Origin: Candidatus Bathyarchaeota archaeon | GTDB taxonomy: Archaea > Thermoproteota > Bathyarchaeia > RBG-16-48-13 > JAGMEO01 | Reading direction: 5' to 3' | Assembly: GCA_030602965.1 (NCBI GenBank) | Contig: JAUVYS010000002.1 | Coordinates: 1 to 46,433 of the forward strand | DNA: 46,433 nucleotides | Shown: positions 6,796 through 13,734 of the stretch, one piece after another | How positions within the stretch are numbered: the first letter of the stretch is position 1 | Layout of the letters: every line of letters starts with the position of its first letter | Notes under the pieces: model-generated | The model's input: only the letters and a program-made list of their open reading frames with translations | What the model was told of the DNA's origin: nothing | Database searches by the model: none | Made by a program: the position numbers and the translations under genes

Positions 6796-7326
6796 ATGGT
6801 AGATTCAATAATCAGTATTATGATACGAGATCCAGTACATCCTTGTGGGCCTTACGACCGCACAGGACACTCATTTCGAGTAGATATTTTTAATTGTGAC
6901 TTCACCCCCCTTTTTTATAAGGGTATAACCTACAACAATTTCCCGCTTAACGTAAAGGGAAAGAAAGGAGGTTCCATACATAGACAAATCAGAGTTCCTC
7001 CCGGTTTTTATTTGATTCGTGGTCATGCCAGATGCCATAATGTTGTTACAGAGTGGGCTATGGTTCAGGTAGGATGCGGCACAACAGTATGCGTAAACTT
7101 GTTGCCTACATCAATCCATTACTGCCTATTGAGAACCGTAGGAGCCATATTAGCCACTGATCAAGTGAAAAAAATTTACGCTAAAGAAGCAGACGAAGTA
7201 GTTCGAGCAATCAATAAACTACTAAAAAGAATGCCTAGAACCTTGATGCCTGCACCACCTACAGCCAAACAACTCGAAGAACTAGAAAACGAAGAGAAAG
7301 AAGAGGAGAAAAAAGAAGCTAGCTAA
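6796..7326 (+). CDS. Hypothetical beta-domain protein with acidic tail, 176 aa
   Basis: Residues 1-120 are beta-rich with six Cys (HPCGPY, GCGTTVC), compatible with a disulfide-stabilised sandwich such as a carboxypeptidase-regulatory-like fold; a linker and an acidic Lys/Glu coiled tail follow (EELENEEKEEEKK). GATGAT precedes the ATG. No signal peptide. Possibly a virion surface component; not recognised by sequence. Confidence 0.65.
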   Translation: MVDSIISIMIRDPVHPCGPYDRTGHSFRVDIFNCDFTPLFYKGITYNNFPLNVKGKKGGSIHRQIRVPPGFYLIRGHARCHNVVTEWAMVQVGCGTTVCVNLLPTSIHYCLLRTVGAILATDQVKKIYAKEADEVVRAINKLLKRMPRTLMPAPPTAKQLEELENEEKEEEKKEAS

Positions 7327-7346
7327 GTAGCTAGCTACCCTTTTTA
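7317..7346 (+). terminator. Hairpin-T terminator between convergent genes
   Basis: AGCTAGCTA (7317-7325) pairs perfectly with TAGCTAGCT (7328-7336), then CCC and T5. It contains the stop codon of 6796-7326. The stem is symmetric, so it may also stop transcription of the opposing 7368-8234 gene. Confidence 0.65.
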
Positions 7347-7367
7347 TTCTTAGATTTAAGAACCTAC

Positions 7368-8234
7368 TTAAACTTTGAATATGCCTGTATCAACCCATTC
7401 ATGTTTTATGATCGTCCACCAATCGATTGCTAAACCTGTTAAAACATACTCGTAAGGTAACCATCCATAACCGTTATCACCCCAACCCGTACCCCAAGAA
7501 TTTCTGATGAGTAACGCTCCAACAGTATTTTTTCTGCAAATATTATTCTTAATCTGCCTATCATTGTTGTATCCAACAGCCACCACAGCATGACCTCCAA
7601 GAATCCTTTCTCCACGACATGGATAAGGAATCTTCCCATCTCCTGCTGCTTGTCTGATTGAACTGTAAACTGTAAATCCGAACATGGATGGCAGGCCAGC
7701 CGCTAAATTCGTTTTGATTCGAGCTAACAAAATGTCTTTAGGTGTAAGTGAAGGATCTAACCTCACATACTTAAGTGGTTGATAATTTTGTGCAAAAGAA
7801 TAACAAAACGCGGAAGGCTCATCATCAAATTTACTGATGACATACGGCATATATTCCTCCGGAGGAACACCGAATAATCTCATTGCTCCCATAGTTGTAC
7901 GGAGGTATGCTCCAGTGTCTCCAGTCCAATGAAGCAATTTCCGTGTTACCTTGTAAAGGAAGAGTCTGGATGCATCAATATGTCTTCCAAAAGCCTTCCG
8001 TTCATAATATTCAACTAAAGATATACCAGCGTTTGCTGTGCAGGAACCGAGGGCACCTTGATCCTCAATCGGTGGACACCACGCACGGAGATCCACAGCA
8101 GTTGGAAGACCAACTTTTAAAGGCTCAACAATCCCCATTGTTTCTATCATAGATTTAACTTTTTCATGTTCCAGTGTGTAATCTCTAAAATCAGGTAAAT
8201 CAGGAAGCCATCCCATACTTCTTACTTCACTCAT
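7368..8234 (-). CDS. Papain-like cysteine protease (family C1)
   Basis: The catalytic set is complete. The oxyanion/nucleophile motif is EDQGALGSCTANA with Gln59 and Cys65, His215 lies in GGHAVVAVGYN, and Asn245 in RNSWGTGWGDNG. These are the peptidase C1 hallmarks. At 288 aa it has only a short region before the catalytic domain (about 45 aa, DLPDFRDYTLEH), and no signal peptide, so it acts in the cytoplasm or is carried in the virion. It may mature virion proteins or act on host proteins; the target is unknown. GAGGTTG precedes the ATG. Confidence 0.9.
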   Translation of the reverse strand: MSEVRSMGWLPDLPDFRDYTLEHEKVKSMIETMGIVEPLKVGLPTAVDLRAWCPPIEDQGALGSCTANAGISLVEYYERKAFGRHIDASRLFLYKVTRKLLHWTGDTGAYLRTTMGAMRLFGVPPEEYMPYVISKFDDEPSAFCYSFAQNYQPLKYVRLDPSLTPKDILLARIKTNLAAGLPSMFGFTVYSSIRQAAGDGKIPYPCRGERILGGHAVVAVGYNNDRQIKNNICRKNTVGALLIRNSWGTGWGDNGYGWLPYEYVLTGLAIDWWTIIKHEWVDTGIFKV

Positions 8235-8267
8235 CTTTTCAACCTCACTAAAAATTATCTATTATCA

Positions 8268-8276
8268 ATTTAAATT
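8268..8276 (-). promoter_or_regulatory. TATA box for the papain-like protease
   Basis: AATTTAAAT on the minus strand lies about 35 bases before the ATG at 8234, giving a short leader that contains GTGAGG. It differs from the GCAAAA blocks of the left arm, suggesting a different expression class. Confidence 0.45.
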
Positions 8277-8301
8277 TTGTGTGTCCTCGCGTTTCCGTGA
8301 G

Positions 8302-8496
8302 TTATTTTTTAAAGACGACGATTCTTATTACTTGAGCCAAGATCATAAAGGCAACCGCGAACCCAGCTACGATAACAATTATGATTAAACTACCACTCGT
8401 TGATTCCCATACGTCCGTAACAGGAATAACTGCAATAATTAGGTTTAAGAAGAGAAATATGAATCCCATTACTAACAAGATCTTAGACAGCTTCAT
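8302..8496 (-). CDS. Two-helix membrane protein, 64 aa
   Basis: Starts MKLSKILLVMGFIFLF: two hydrophobic segments (about 6-25 and 35-58) separated by a short polar loop, ending in a basic VVFKK. The longer open frame to 8571 overlaps the upstream gene and is unlikely to be used. Possible virion-membrane or lysis-related protein; no family is evident. Confidence 0.6.
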   Translation of the reverse strand: MKLSKILLVMGFIFLFLNLIIAVIPVTDVWESTSGSLIIIVIVAGFAVAFMILAQVIRIVVFKK

Positions 8497-8510
8497 TTGA
8501 CGCGCGATAC

Positions 8511-9026
8511 CTAAAGAATGATGCTCATAGTTTCCATTGTTCTCGGTAAAACTACCCACGCGCTTAACCATGCATTTACATGTGGTTTCACTGGATCTGC
8601 TTCTGACACAATTTCAAAACTGAAAGTATCTTTAAAAATGGGTTGAGGATACATAGCAGCCGTTTTTTCTTCTTTTAATGCTACAAACTTGGTGAACCAA
8701 TCGGAAAGATATCTGATGAAACAGCCTTCATACCACTTCATAGAAACAAAATCCACGTCTGTACTGAACATGCCGACAGGATAAAACACTACATTACTCT
8801 TTAAAGTTACACAGTGTTCCCCTACAGGCATTTCATAAGTAGGCCAACCGAAATGAACAGGTTGAAAACCTACAACTGACATACGAATTCTCTGTTCTTC
8901 TTCAATCTTAGCTGCTTCTGCTATTGCATCTTCATATCTACTTAACGCACGAACATTATTATTCATGAAATTCTGAAGAAGATTTTTAGTGCTTAATTCC
9001 TCAGTTTCAGGATATAAAAAAACCAT
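8511..9026 (-). CDS. Tag-bearing virion-type protein A, 171 aa
   Basis: Begins MVFLYPETEE (shared tag). It is paralogous to 26422-26970: both have an N-terminal helix rich in Ala/Glu, PVH-GWP/PVH-GLP, an MKWYEG/MRWWSG patch, a WFT segment, and a C-terminal VVLPRTM/IVLPRTM. Beta-rich after residue 45. Probably a structural protein present in two variants; this is inference from position and paralogy. Confidence 0.7.
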   Translation of the reverse strand: MVFLYPETEELSTKNLLQNFMNNNVRALSRYEDAIAEAAKIEEEQRIRMSVVGFQPVHFGWPTYEMPVGEHCVTLKSNVVFYPVGMFSTDVDFVSMKWYEGCFIRYLSDWFTKFVALKEEKTAAMYPQPIFKDTFSFEIVSEADPVKPHVNAWLSAWVVLPRTMETMSIIL

Positions 9027-9090
9027 AATTACTATTTAGTTTTTAAATTAATAAGAGTTTGCAGATACCTATGCTAATACGCGAGAATCT

Positions 9091-9276
9091 TCATCGGATA
9101 CTTGTTTCTCTTCGCCAATCATAATACCATCCATAGAAAGTTTCTCTCTCCAAAAAATCAAGTATTAAGTATTTTCGTAAATAAATACAATAAAACTTCA
9201 CAAGTTGCCTCTTAACTTTGTAAGGAAAATCTTTTGGGAATTGCCCTTTTGTATTAATCATTTCAGTCTCGCTCAT
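9091..9276 (-). CDS. Small hypothetical protein, 61 aa
   Basis: Not recognised. Basic and aromatic-rich (FYCIYLRKYLILDF, FYGWYYDWRR). ATG with a modest GAGACC upstream. Support is limited to an uninterrupted frame and tight placement. Confidence 0.45.
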   Translation of the reverse strand: MSETEMINTKGQFPKDFPYKVKRQLVKFYCIYLRKYLILDFLERETFYGWYYDWRRETSIR

Positions 9277-9389
9277 GGTCTCATAGAGCTTCCTTCGTAT
9301 TAATCAAGTTATACGCGTATGAATTCTGGATCTGGATTTGTGCTTCCTAAATTATTTATGTAAGATTTAACGTCTGAGGGCTATAGGTG

Positions 9390-9533
9390 TTGAGGTTGAA
9401 TGAAACTCAGATTGATGCTTTGGATTTAACGATTGCTGCTTTGCGCTCTTACGAGAAACGAATGGGTGAACTTGTAGAAACATTCGCTGAATTGATTGTA
9501 GAAGTGACTCGCCTAGTTAAACAGGTGAATTAA
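9390..9533 (+). CDS. Small helical protein, 47 aa, on the opposite strand
   Basis: A TTG-initiated frame encoding a continuous amphipathic helix (LDLTIAALRSYEKRMGELVETFAELIVEVTRLVKQ). ATTATTTATG near 9348 could be the TATA box of a nearly leaderless transcript. It overlaps the end of the 9513-9743 gene by 21 bases. Heptad-like hydrophobic spacing suggests a coiled-coil dimer. Confidence 0.45.
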   Translation: MRLNETQIDALDLTIAALRSYEKRMGELVETFAELIVEVTRLVKQVN

Positions 9534-9743
9534 CATTCTTCTTCCTTTCTTGATATGTTCACACTCATATTCAACTGTACGAGTTTCTTTATTATACTTG
9601 TAAGCTAAATGACCATCAATTTTATCAAAAAGCCATGAATATTTTTGTGTTGAATATGCTCTCGCCGTTTTACTATAATCTGATAATCTAAGGGCATCAG
9701 GATATTTTTTCTTAAATTCAGATTCATTTATTGTGTTTTCCAT
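9513..9743 (-). CDS. Hypothetical protein, 76 aa
   Basis: Not recognised. The start is ATG at 9743, chosen because GGTGG lies four bases upstream; an ATG four codons earlier is also open. Basic C-terminus (CEHIKKGRRMLIHLF). Last gene of the 13.15-9.5 kb minus-strand cluster. Confidence 0.55.
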   Translation of the reverse strand: MENTINESEFKKKYPDALRLSDYSKTARAYSTQKYSWLFDKIDGHLAYKYNKETRTVEYECEHIKKGRRMLIHLFN

Positions 9744-9937
9744 CTTTCCACCCATGGTAGGTTTGTCTCATCCTTCAGTTGCAGTTCGTCTTGGTCTATA
9801 TATGATTCTTTCAATTCGCACACGCGCGCAAACCTGGTTACTTTGTTACATCTTATGCATCTGATTACGAGTTTTTTTCCCTTTATTTTGCGAACTTCAT
9901 ATCGGTTGGTTCCGCAAACTTCACAATCCAATTTCAA
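9728..9937 (-). CDS. Zinc-ribbon protein, 69 aa
   Basis: MKLDCEVCGTNRYEVRKIKGKKLVIRC.. gives CxxC at residues 5-8 and CIRC about 20 residues later, a canonical zinc ribbon. The C-terminal half is acidic. It overlaps both neighbours by a few bases. Likely binds nucleic acid or the transcription machinery. Confidence 0.65.
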   Translation of the reverse strand: MKLDCEVCGTNRYEVRKIKGKKLVIRCIRCNKVTRFARVCELKESYIDQDELQLKDETNLPWVERWKTQ

Positions 9938-10134
9938 CCACCTCGAACGTAATTTTTACATGAAGATGCTATGAGTTTTAGTAAATCTTCTTTGAATTGA
10001 CTAAACTTTGATTCTTCAATGACTTTACTGAGTGATGGAGCAAGAGACAAAAAAGTAGGATTTTCTGCTATCTGATAATTCGCCTTCTCTAAGATAGAGC
10101 AGCCTCGATTGCAATTACGACAACTTTCTAACAT
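9934..10134 (-). CDS. Cys-cluster helical protein, 66 aa
   Basis: Begins MLESCRNCNRGCSI with one more Cys near the C-terminus (SSCKNY): CxxCxxxC, suitable for a metal centre. GGAGGTGAT upstream fixes this ATG; the longer frame upstream is discarded. Otherwise helical. Function unknown. Confidence 0.6.
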   Translation of the reverse strand: MLESCRNCNRGCSILEKANYQIAENPTFLSLAPSLSKVIEESKFSQFKEDLLKLIASSCKNYVRGG

Positions 10135-10147
10135 TATATCACCTCCC

Positions 10148-10402
10148 TTAAGCCTCGATGAATCTATTGAATTCATTCCACATTTCTAGCGCTGTATCGC
10201 CTTTTGTTGTAGTCACAATTTTTTTCCTTTTTTTCTCCTTGACTTCTATACGTAATAATCCTCTTTCCTCTAGGTCTTTAATATACCGCTTAACCTTGGG
10301 AAAGCTTACGCGCGCTCCAAAATACAGATTAGTTACTCCACAACCGCTATGTGCTAGCTCTAACATCAACATTTGAATCTCAATTTTGCTACGACGACGC
10401 AT
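10148..10402 (-). CDS. Winged-helix DNA-binding protein, 84 aa
   Basis: A compact winged helix-turn-helix. Helix 1 is about 5-20, the turn and recognition helix about 25-45 (FGARVSFPKVKRYIKDLEERGLL), and the wing is RIEVKEKKRKKIVTTTKGDTAL. The layout matches archaeal ArnR1/PadR-like single-domain regulators. Probably a transcriptional regulator of this element, possibly acting on the GCAAAA blocks; that link is inference. Confidence 0.8.
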   Translation of the reverse strand: MRRRSKIEIQMLMLELAHSGCGVTNLYFGARVSFPKVKRYIKDLEERGLLRIEVKEKKRKKIVTTTKGDTALEMWNEFNRFIEA

Positions 10403-10500
10403 AAATCATATTCCTCCAATTCACGCCATGCCTAAGACTCAAAAACAAAGGGGTTAACGTTGCTTCAAGCCAAGAGATATCTTCAGAGCAGGGTTTCGTG

Positions 10501-10638
10501 CTAGAGAACATCAATAAATACTTTTTTAGCGTCATGAATCTTTATTAATTCTTTCCTCTTCGCTATCAGCCAATCCCTAAAGTTCTTCTCTCCCAAATCA
10601 GGTTCTTCACACCTAATATAATAAACAACTTGCATCAT
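10501..10638 (-). CDS. Small hypothetical protein, 45 aa
   Basis: Starts MMQVVYYIRCEEPDLGEKNFRDWL. GGAGGTGG sits just before the ATG and the upstream stop overlaps it (ATGATG), strongly suggesting translation. Alpha/beta mini-protein; not recognised. The ~100 bp between its end and 10402 hold no gene. Confidence 0.55.
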   Translation of the reverse strand: MMQVVYYIRCEEPDLGEKNFRDWLIAKRKELIKIHDAKKVFIDVL

Positions 10639-10832
10639 TCCACCTCCAAAGGTTTACAAACTGCGAACCAATGTCCTATATCGATAATATCATGATCTTC
10701 TATGCCTTTTCCACACTTCGGACATGGCCCACATTCAAAATAGACTTTAGCCCACATTTCGGCTGTCTCACCACGAATACGAACCTCTTCAGATTCAATC
10801 ATTTCTTTTCCCAATTTCTTTTTCTCCTTCAA
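10635..10832 (-). CDS. Zinc-binding protein, 65 aa
   Basis: An N-terminal charged helix, then CGPCPKCG followed by H and C residues in HWFAVC: a single zinc site. It ends in GGTGGAA that serves as the ribosome binding site of the next gene. Confidence 0.6.
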   Translation of the reverse strand: MKEKKKLGKEMIESEEVRIRGETAEMWAKVYFECGPCPKCGKGIEDHDIIDIGHWFAVCKPLEVE

Positions 10833-11030
10833 TTAACCATAATATGATGTGTCGTGAAGACAGCCTAATTCTTGTGATCCACAGAAAGGACAATATTTCG
10901 GTTTTTCCTTAAGGTTTTCCTGCTTATTACTATCTTCTTCAGGAATCCAGGGATAAGTTGATTTTACAACCATTGGAAAATCTAAATTACATTTTTTACA
11001 TGTAATCCAACCAAGACCTATTTCTCCCAT
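10833..11030 (-). CDS. Zinc-ribbon protein, 65 aa
   Basis: CKKC at residues 11-14 and CPFC at about 47-50, then a further Cys and His. A standard two-knuckle zinc ribbon with a long insert. It overlaps the upstream gene by 13 bases. Probable nucleic-acid-binding adaptor. Confidence 0.65.
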   Translation of the reverse strand: MGEIGLGWITCKKCNLDFPMVVKSTYPWIPEEDSNKQENLKEKPKYCPFCGSQELGCLHDTSYYG

Positions 11031-11404
11031 CTTTTTCTCCTTCTCTTCTTCATATATCCCCTTGGAATTTTTGCGTAAAAAGGTTTAGCTAACACGTTTT
11101 CAGAGAGCTCTTTTCCCACGATTGAACCCCACCAATTAAGACGGACATTAAAAGTGAATGTGTAACCTTGCAGTTCAAAATAAGCTACACGTCCTTTACA
11201 GTCATTAAGCATCATGAGTTCATGCAGGGTGAATCCTTCTTTTGCGTAAATATGATAGCCTCTCCCTGAAGGACTACTCCTTAACTCAACAGTCTTACCA
11301 AGGTAACGAGCATTAAAATATTTTTGTAGCATACGGAATTGATTACAATAATCCATATCAACTGACTGGGCTCTTGTAGGTCTATGAGGAATGGTTTTAA
11401 TCAT
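11018..11404 (-). CDS. Primase-polymerase-like protein, 128 aa (tentative)
   Basis: The segment ELRSSPSGRGYHIYAKEG resembles the S-G-x-G-x-H-motif region of archaeo-eukaryotic primase/PrimPol-like domains. The preceding DYCNQ and the later beta strands could complete a minimal fold, but the usual DxD metal motif is not evident and the protein is far shorter than a primase. It might be a degenerate or single-domain nucleotidyl-binding protein. The C-terminus is strongly basic (KKRRRKRW). Confidence 0.5.
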   Translation of the reverse strand: MIKTIPHRPTRAQSVDMDYCNQFRMLQKYFNARYLGKTVELRSSPSGRGYHIYAKEGFTLHELMMLNDCKGRVAYFELQGYTFTFNVRLNWWGSIVGKELSENVLAKPFYAKIPRGYMKKRRRKRWEK

Positions 11405-11609
11405 GTTTTTCCTCTCCTACGCGCGCGTATTTTACATCTCTAAGATCAGGATGCCTTCTCATGACTTGAACAAGAATGATACTTGTATCCCACTCTTGTC
11501 TGAGATGTAGAATTTTATGATTCTGAAACATTCTTAGTGCATCACGAGAATTATCTTCTTCGCCTAGAATTTCCATGTTGTTTTCTTTGAGTAGTATGTA
11601 GTCTTTCAT
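11397..11609 (-). CDS. Hypothetical protein, 70 aa
   Basis: Not recognised. Mixed alpha/beta, with an acidic middle and a basic RRHPDLRDV motif. It overlaps its downstream neighbour by eight bases. Confidence 0.55.
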   Translation of the reverse strand: MKDYILLKENNMEILGEEDNSRDALRMFQNHKILHLRQEWDTSIILVQVMRRHPDLRDVKYARVGEEKHD

Positions 11610-11612
11610 TTT

Positions 11613-11771
11613 TTATTCATTCTCCTCTGATCCTAAGTAGTGTTTTCCCTTAACATTTGGAAGTTTTACATAGAAGAGTCCGTTTTCATCTTCGAAGATT
11701 TTAGTCAATAGATTAAGTTTAGGAATGAAGAACATTCCAAGATCTTCTGTACTTTTCATCTGATCCTTCAT
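11613..11771 (-). CDS. Small hypothetical protein, 52 aa
   Basis: Starts MKDQMKSTEDLGMFFIPK; predicted short beta hairpin region (NGLFYVKLPNVKGKHY). Its ATG overlaps the upstream stop (ATGA). Not recognised. Confidence 0.55.
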   Translation of the reverse strand: MKDQMKSTEDLGMFFIPKLNLLTKIFEDENGLFYVKLPNVKGKHYLGSEENE

Positions 11772-12721
11772 TTTTTCTTGCGCCCTCTTTTTGCGCCTGC
11801 ACGTTCTCCTAATGGAATATCTTCATCCCACGTCATATCTCCACTGTCTTTTTCTCCCGGGCTAGCAAAAACTCCACGTCTACGCCAGTACCAATCATAA
11901 AAAATAGGGGTTACTTCTTCTTTTCGACTTATTAATTCACGGATTATTTCTGGTGGTGTATCTGAATATGTTGCGCTTGGTTCTGCCGTGATGCTTCCAT
12001 AGAACATGGACTTAAACCAAGTTCTGATTTTTGTTGTAGCATACGTTAAGTAATACTGTGTTCTAGATCCTCTAACGTCATAGTCTAAACTGATGCTTAT
12101 TATGATAATTACGCCTTCACTTTCTGTATCAACATTGGCAGTTACAGTGACATGGTGAATTCGAGTCTCTAATATTTCATGTTTCTGTTTTAAAAAGGCT
12201 TCTTCTTCTCTAATTGATGTGGTTAAGGTGCTGATTTGTCCAAGGTAATATTCATAATTACTTCGCAGTTCAGCAAGTCGAATGATATAAGTTTGTTCTC
12301 GTTTTATCCAGCCTCGATATGCACCTAGACTTCTTCGATCCCGAGTCTGCCAACCTTCATAAGAACTTATTACCCGTATCAATTTACGGATTGATTCAAG
12401 AATACTGAGTCGTCTTATAGGAATAGGTAGAGGCCATTCATACAAACGTTCTTGAAAAATAGTTAAACGTTTACTTATCTCTTCAATTTTTTGTTGTCGA
12501 TCACTTATTCTATCTTCTAAGTTTTGAATAGCTTCACGTCTAGTTTTTATTCGTTCATCTCTATCAATATCTTGTTCTTTTTTTATTAATTGAGTGATTT
12601 CATCCAAGTATGTTTTAGCAGCAGACAATTGTTCCTTAGAATCTTCAAGGATTTCTTCTTCACGAAGTATTTCAGCAGTTAATTCTTCATCTGATAACTG
12701 ACTGAAATCTATAAAAGCCAA
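11768..12721 (-). CDS. Long coiled-coil protein, 317 aa
   Basis: Residues about 8-95 and 130-200 are heptad-like coiled coils (EEILEDSKEQLSAAKTYLDE). A beta-rich region follows (about 205-260) and then a highly basic C-terminus (GAKRGRKKK). Start TTG at 12721 (LAFIDF...), shortly after the RpoP stop. Looks structural or scaffold-like; family unknown. Confidence 0.65.
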   Translation of the reverse strand: MAFIDFSQLSDEELTAEILREEEILEDSKEQLSAAKTYLDEITQLIKKEQDIDRDERIKTRREAIQNLEDRISDRQQKIEEISKRLTIFQERLYEWPLPIPIRRLSILESIRKLIRVISSYEGWQTRDRRSLGAYRGWIKREQTYIIRLAELRSNYEYYLGQISTLTTSIREEEAFLKQKHEILETRIHHVTVTANVDTESEGVIIIISISLDYDVRGSRTQYYLTYATTKIRTWFKSMFYGSITAEPSATYSDTPPEIIRELISRKEEVTPIFYDWYWRRRGVFASPGEKDSGDMTWDEDIPLGERAGAKRGRKKK

Positions 12722-12737
12722 CCAATCACTTTCTAGC

Positions 12738-12902
12738 TCAGTCTGTTTTTATCCGTCTTACTATAGGTGGACGTTTCTTCTGGAGAACACGGTATCCACA
12801 ATGAGAACATTTAATGCGACCACCGCGCATTTCTAGTTCTTTATATGAAGTGTCACGTCCACATCGAATACATTTATACATTAATTCGTCTTTTTCACTC
12901 AT
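12738..12902 (-). CDS. rpoP: RNA polymerase subunit P (Rpb12) homologue, 54 aa
   Basis: CIRCG at residues 11-15 and CSHCGYRVL at 32-40, then KKRPPIVRRIK. This reproduces the archaeal RpoP/eukaryotic Rpb12 plan: one zinc ribbon followed by the conserved YRxL-x-K-x-RPP tail that docks at the polymerase. Length is normal for the family. Its ATG overlaps the previous stop as TAATG. It sits in an early-type cluster, so the element may replace or supplement the host subunit to redirect transcription. Family assignment is confident; the consequence is inferred. Confidence 0.85.
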   Translation of the reverse strand: MSEKDELMYKCIRCGRDTSYKELEMRGGRIKCSHCGYRVLQKKRPPIVRRIKTD

Positions 12903-13153
12903 TAATAACAAAACCCTTGTTCACGATCATATTTACATTTACGTCGAATCGGGGCGGCGCGGTTCCACCAAAGCTTCATATCTCCAGCTTCCCGTCGTTG
13001 CTGTACACGACAATGACTACGACAATACTCATTTTGTTCAAGAATATTCACTTGTCTATATCGTCTTCCCCTTAACCTTCTCATACAAAGCATACAATCT
13101 GATATAGGAGGATCGATTACGTTTTGCATCTCTATAATCATTAAAGACTGCAT
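12902..13153 (-). CDS. Cys-rich basic protein, 83 aa
   Basis: First gene of the cluster that contains RpoP. Cys at CMLCMRR, C-x3-C (CRSHC), and CKYD...C give several possible zinc ligands, and the protein is Arg-rich. GAAGGTT precedes the ATG. It may be a nucleic-acid-binding zinc-finger regulator; the fold is not recognised. Confidence 0.6.
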   Translation of the reverse strand: MQSLMIIEMQNVIDPPISDCMLCMRRLRGRRYRQVNILEQNEYCRSHCRVQQRREAGDMKLWWNRAAPIRRKCKYDREQGFCY

Positions 13154-13162
13154 GAACCTTCA

Positions 13163-13184
13163 CTATTATATACTGAGTTTTTGC
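13163..13184. promoter_or_regulatory. Bidirectional promoter of the RpoP cluster and 13197 gene
   Basis: The minus strand reads GCAAAAACTCAGTATATAATAG. The TATATA core can serve both directions: rightward it is about 29 bases before the GTG at 13197 (leaderless), leftward it precedes GAAGG and the ATG at 13153. This is a second divergent instance showing that the recurrent block initiates transcription. Confidence 0.6.
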
Positions 13185-13196
13185 TTATTTTAGCAT

Positions 13197-13733
13197 GTGG
13201 CTGGTTTGGATAAAGATAAGATTTCGTTGGCTAAACTGTTTCGATCCAAAAAAAAATTGAATACTCCCCTGCAACGGGCATTATACAAACCGTCACTAAT
13301 AGAATTATTAACAGCGGAACCGGAAGAGGACGGGGTGATCGTGGAGGATGTTGCAGTCGTCCTTAAACCTTATGGAAAAACTAAAAGTATGATAGCACGC
13401 GTTTTTCCTTTGATTGAAATCCAAAAATTTAAGCCGTTGATCGACAGAAAAAAAATAACTGGATTAAAAATAACAGTGAAGGATGGTGCGTTAGCATGTT
13501 TAGTCGCTTCGGGCTGTGGAACTGTAAGTCAAATAACAGGTTTTTTACGCGCAGTCTCAGTACATTACCCTGAATTTAAAGATGTGAAAACCGAGACGGT
13601 TGGCCAGGCTCTCAGCAGATTAGTTGCAGGCAGAATCATTCAACCTTCTTCAGATTATGTGTCTGGAGAAAAAGTGCAATGCTTATCAGTGCCTAAACAA
13701 AAAGAATTATTATACAGAGAACGATGGTGGTAA
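13197..13733 (+). CDS. Hypothetical DNA-binding-like protein, 178 aa
   Basis: GTG start, probably leaderless. Residues 1-90 are basic with beta strands. The C-terminal part (about 105-170), with SQITGFLRAVSVHYPEFKDVKTETVGQALSRLVAGRII, looks like a winged helix-turn-helix. Gly/Cys-rich ACLVASGCG lies just before it. No clear family. Confidence 0.6.
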   Translation: MAGLDKDKISLAKLFRSKKKLNTPLQRALYKPSLIELLTAEPEEDGVIVEDVAVVLKPYGKTKSMIARVFPLIEIQKFKPLIDRKKITGLKITVKDGALACLVASGCGTVSQITGFLRAVSVHYPEFKDVKTETVGQALSRLVAGRIIQPSSDYVSGEKVQCLSVPKQKELLYRERWW

Positions 13734-13734
13734 C

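Noticed and set aside
8302..8571. Longer version of the small membrane protein (89 aa)
   Set aside because: Its extra N-terminus lies wholly inside the end of the upstream gene and has no binding site; the shorter start gives a clean membrane protein.
12814..13107. Plus-strand ORF opposite the RpoP cluster
   Set aside because: No ribosome binding site, and it is antisense to two genes with coupled starts and clear zinc motifs.
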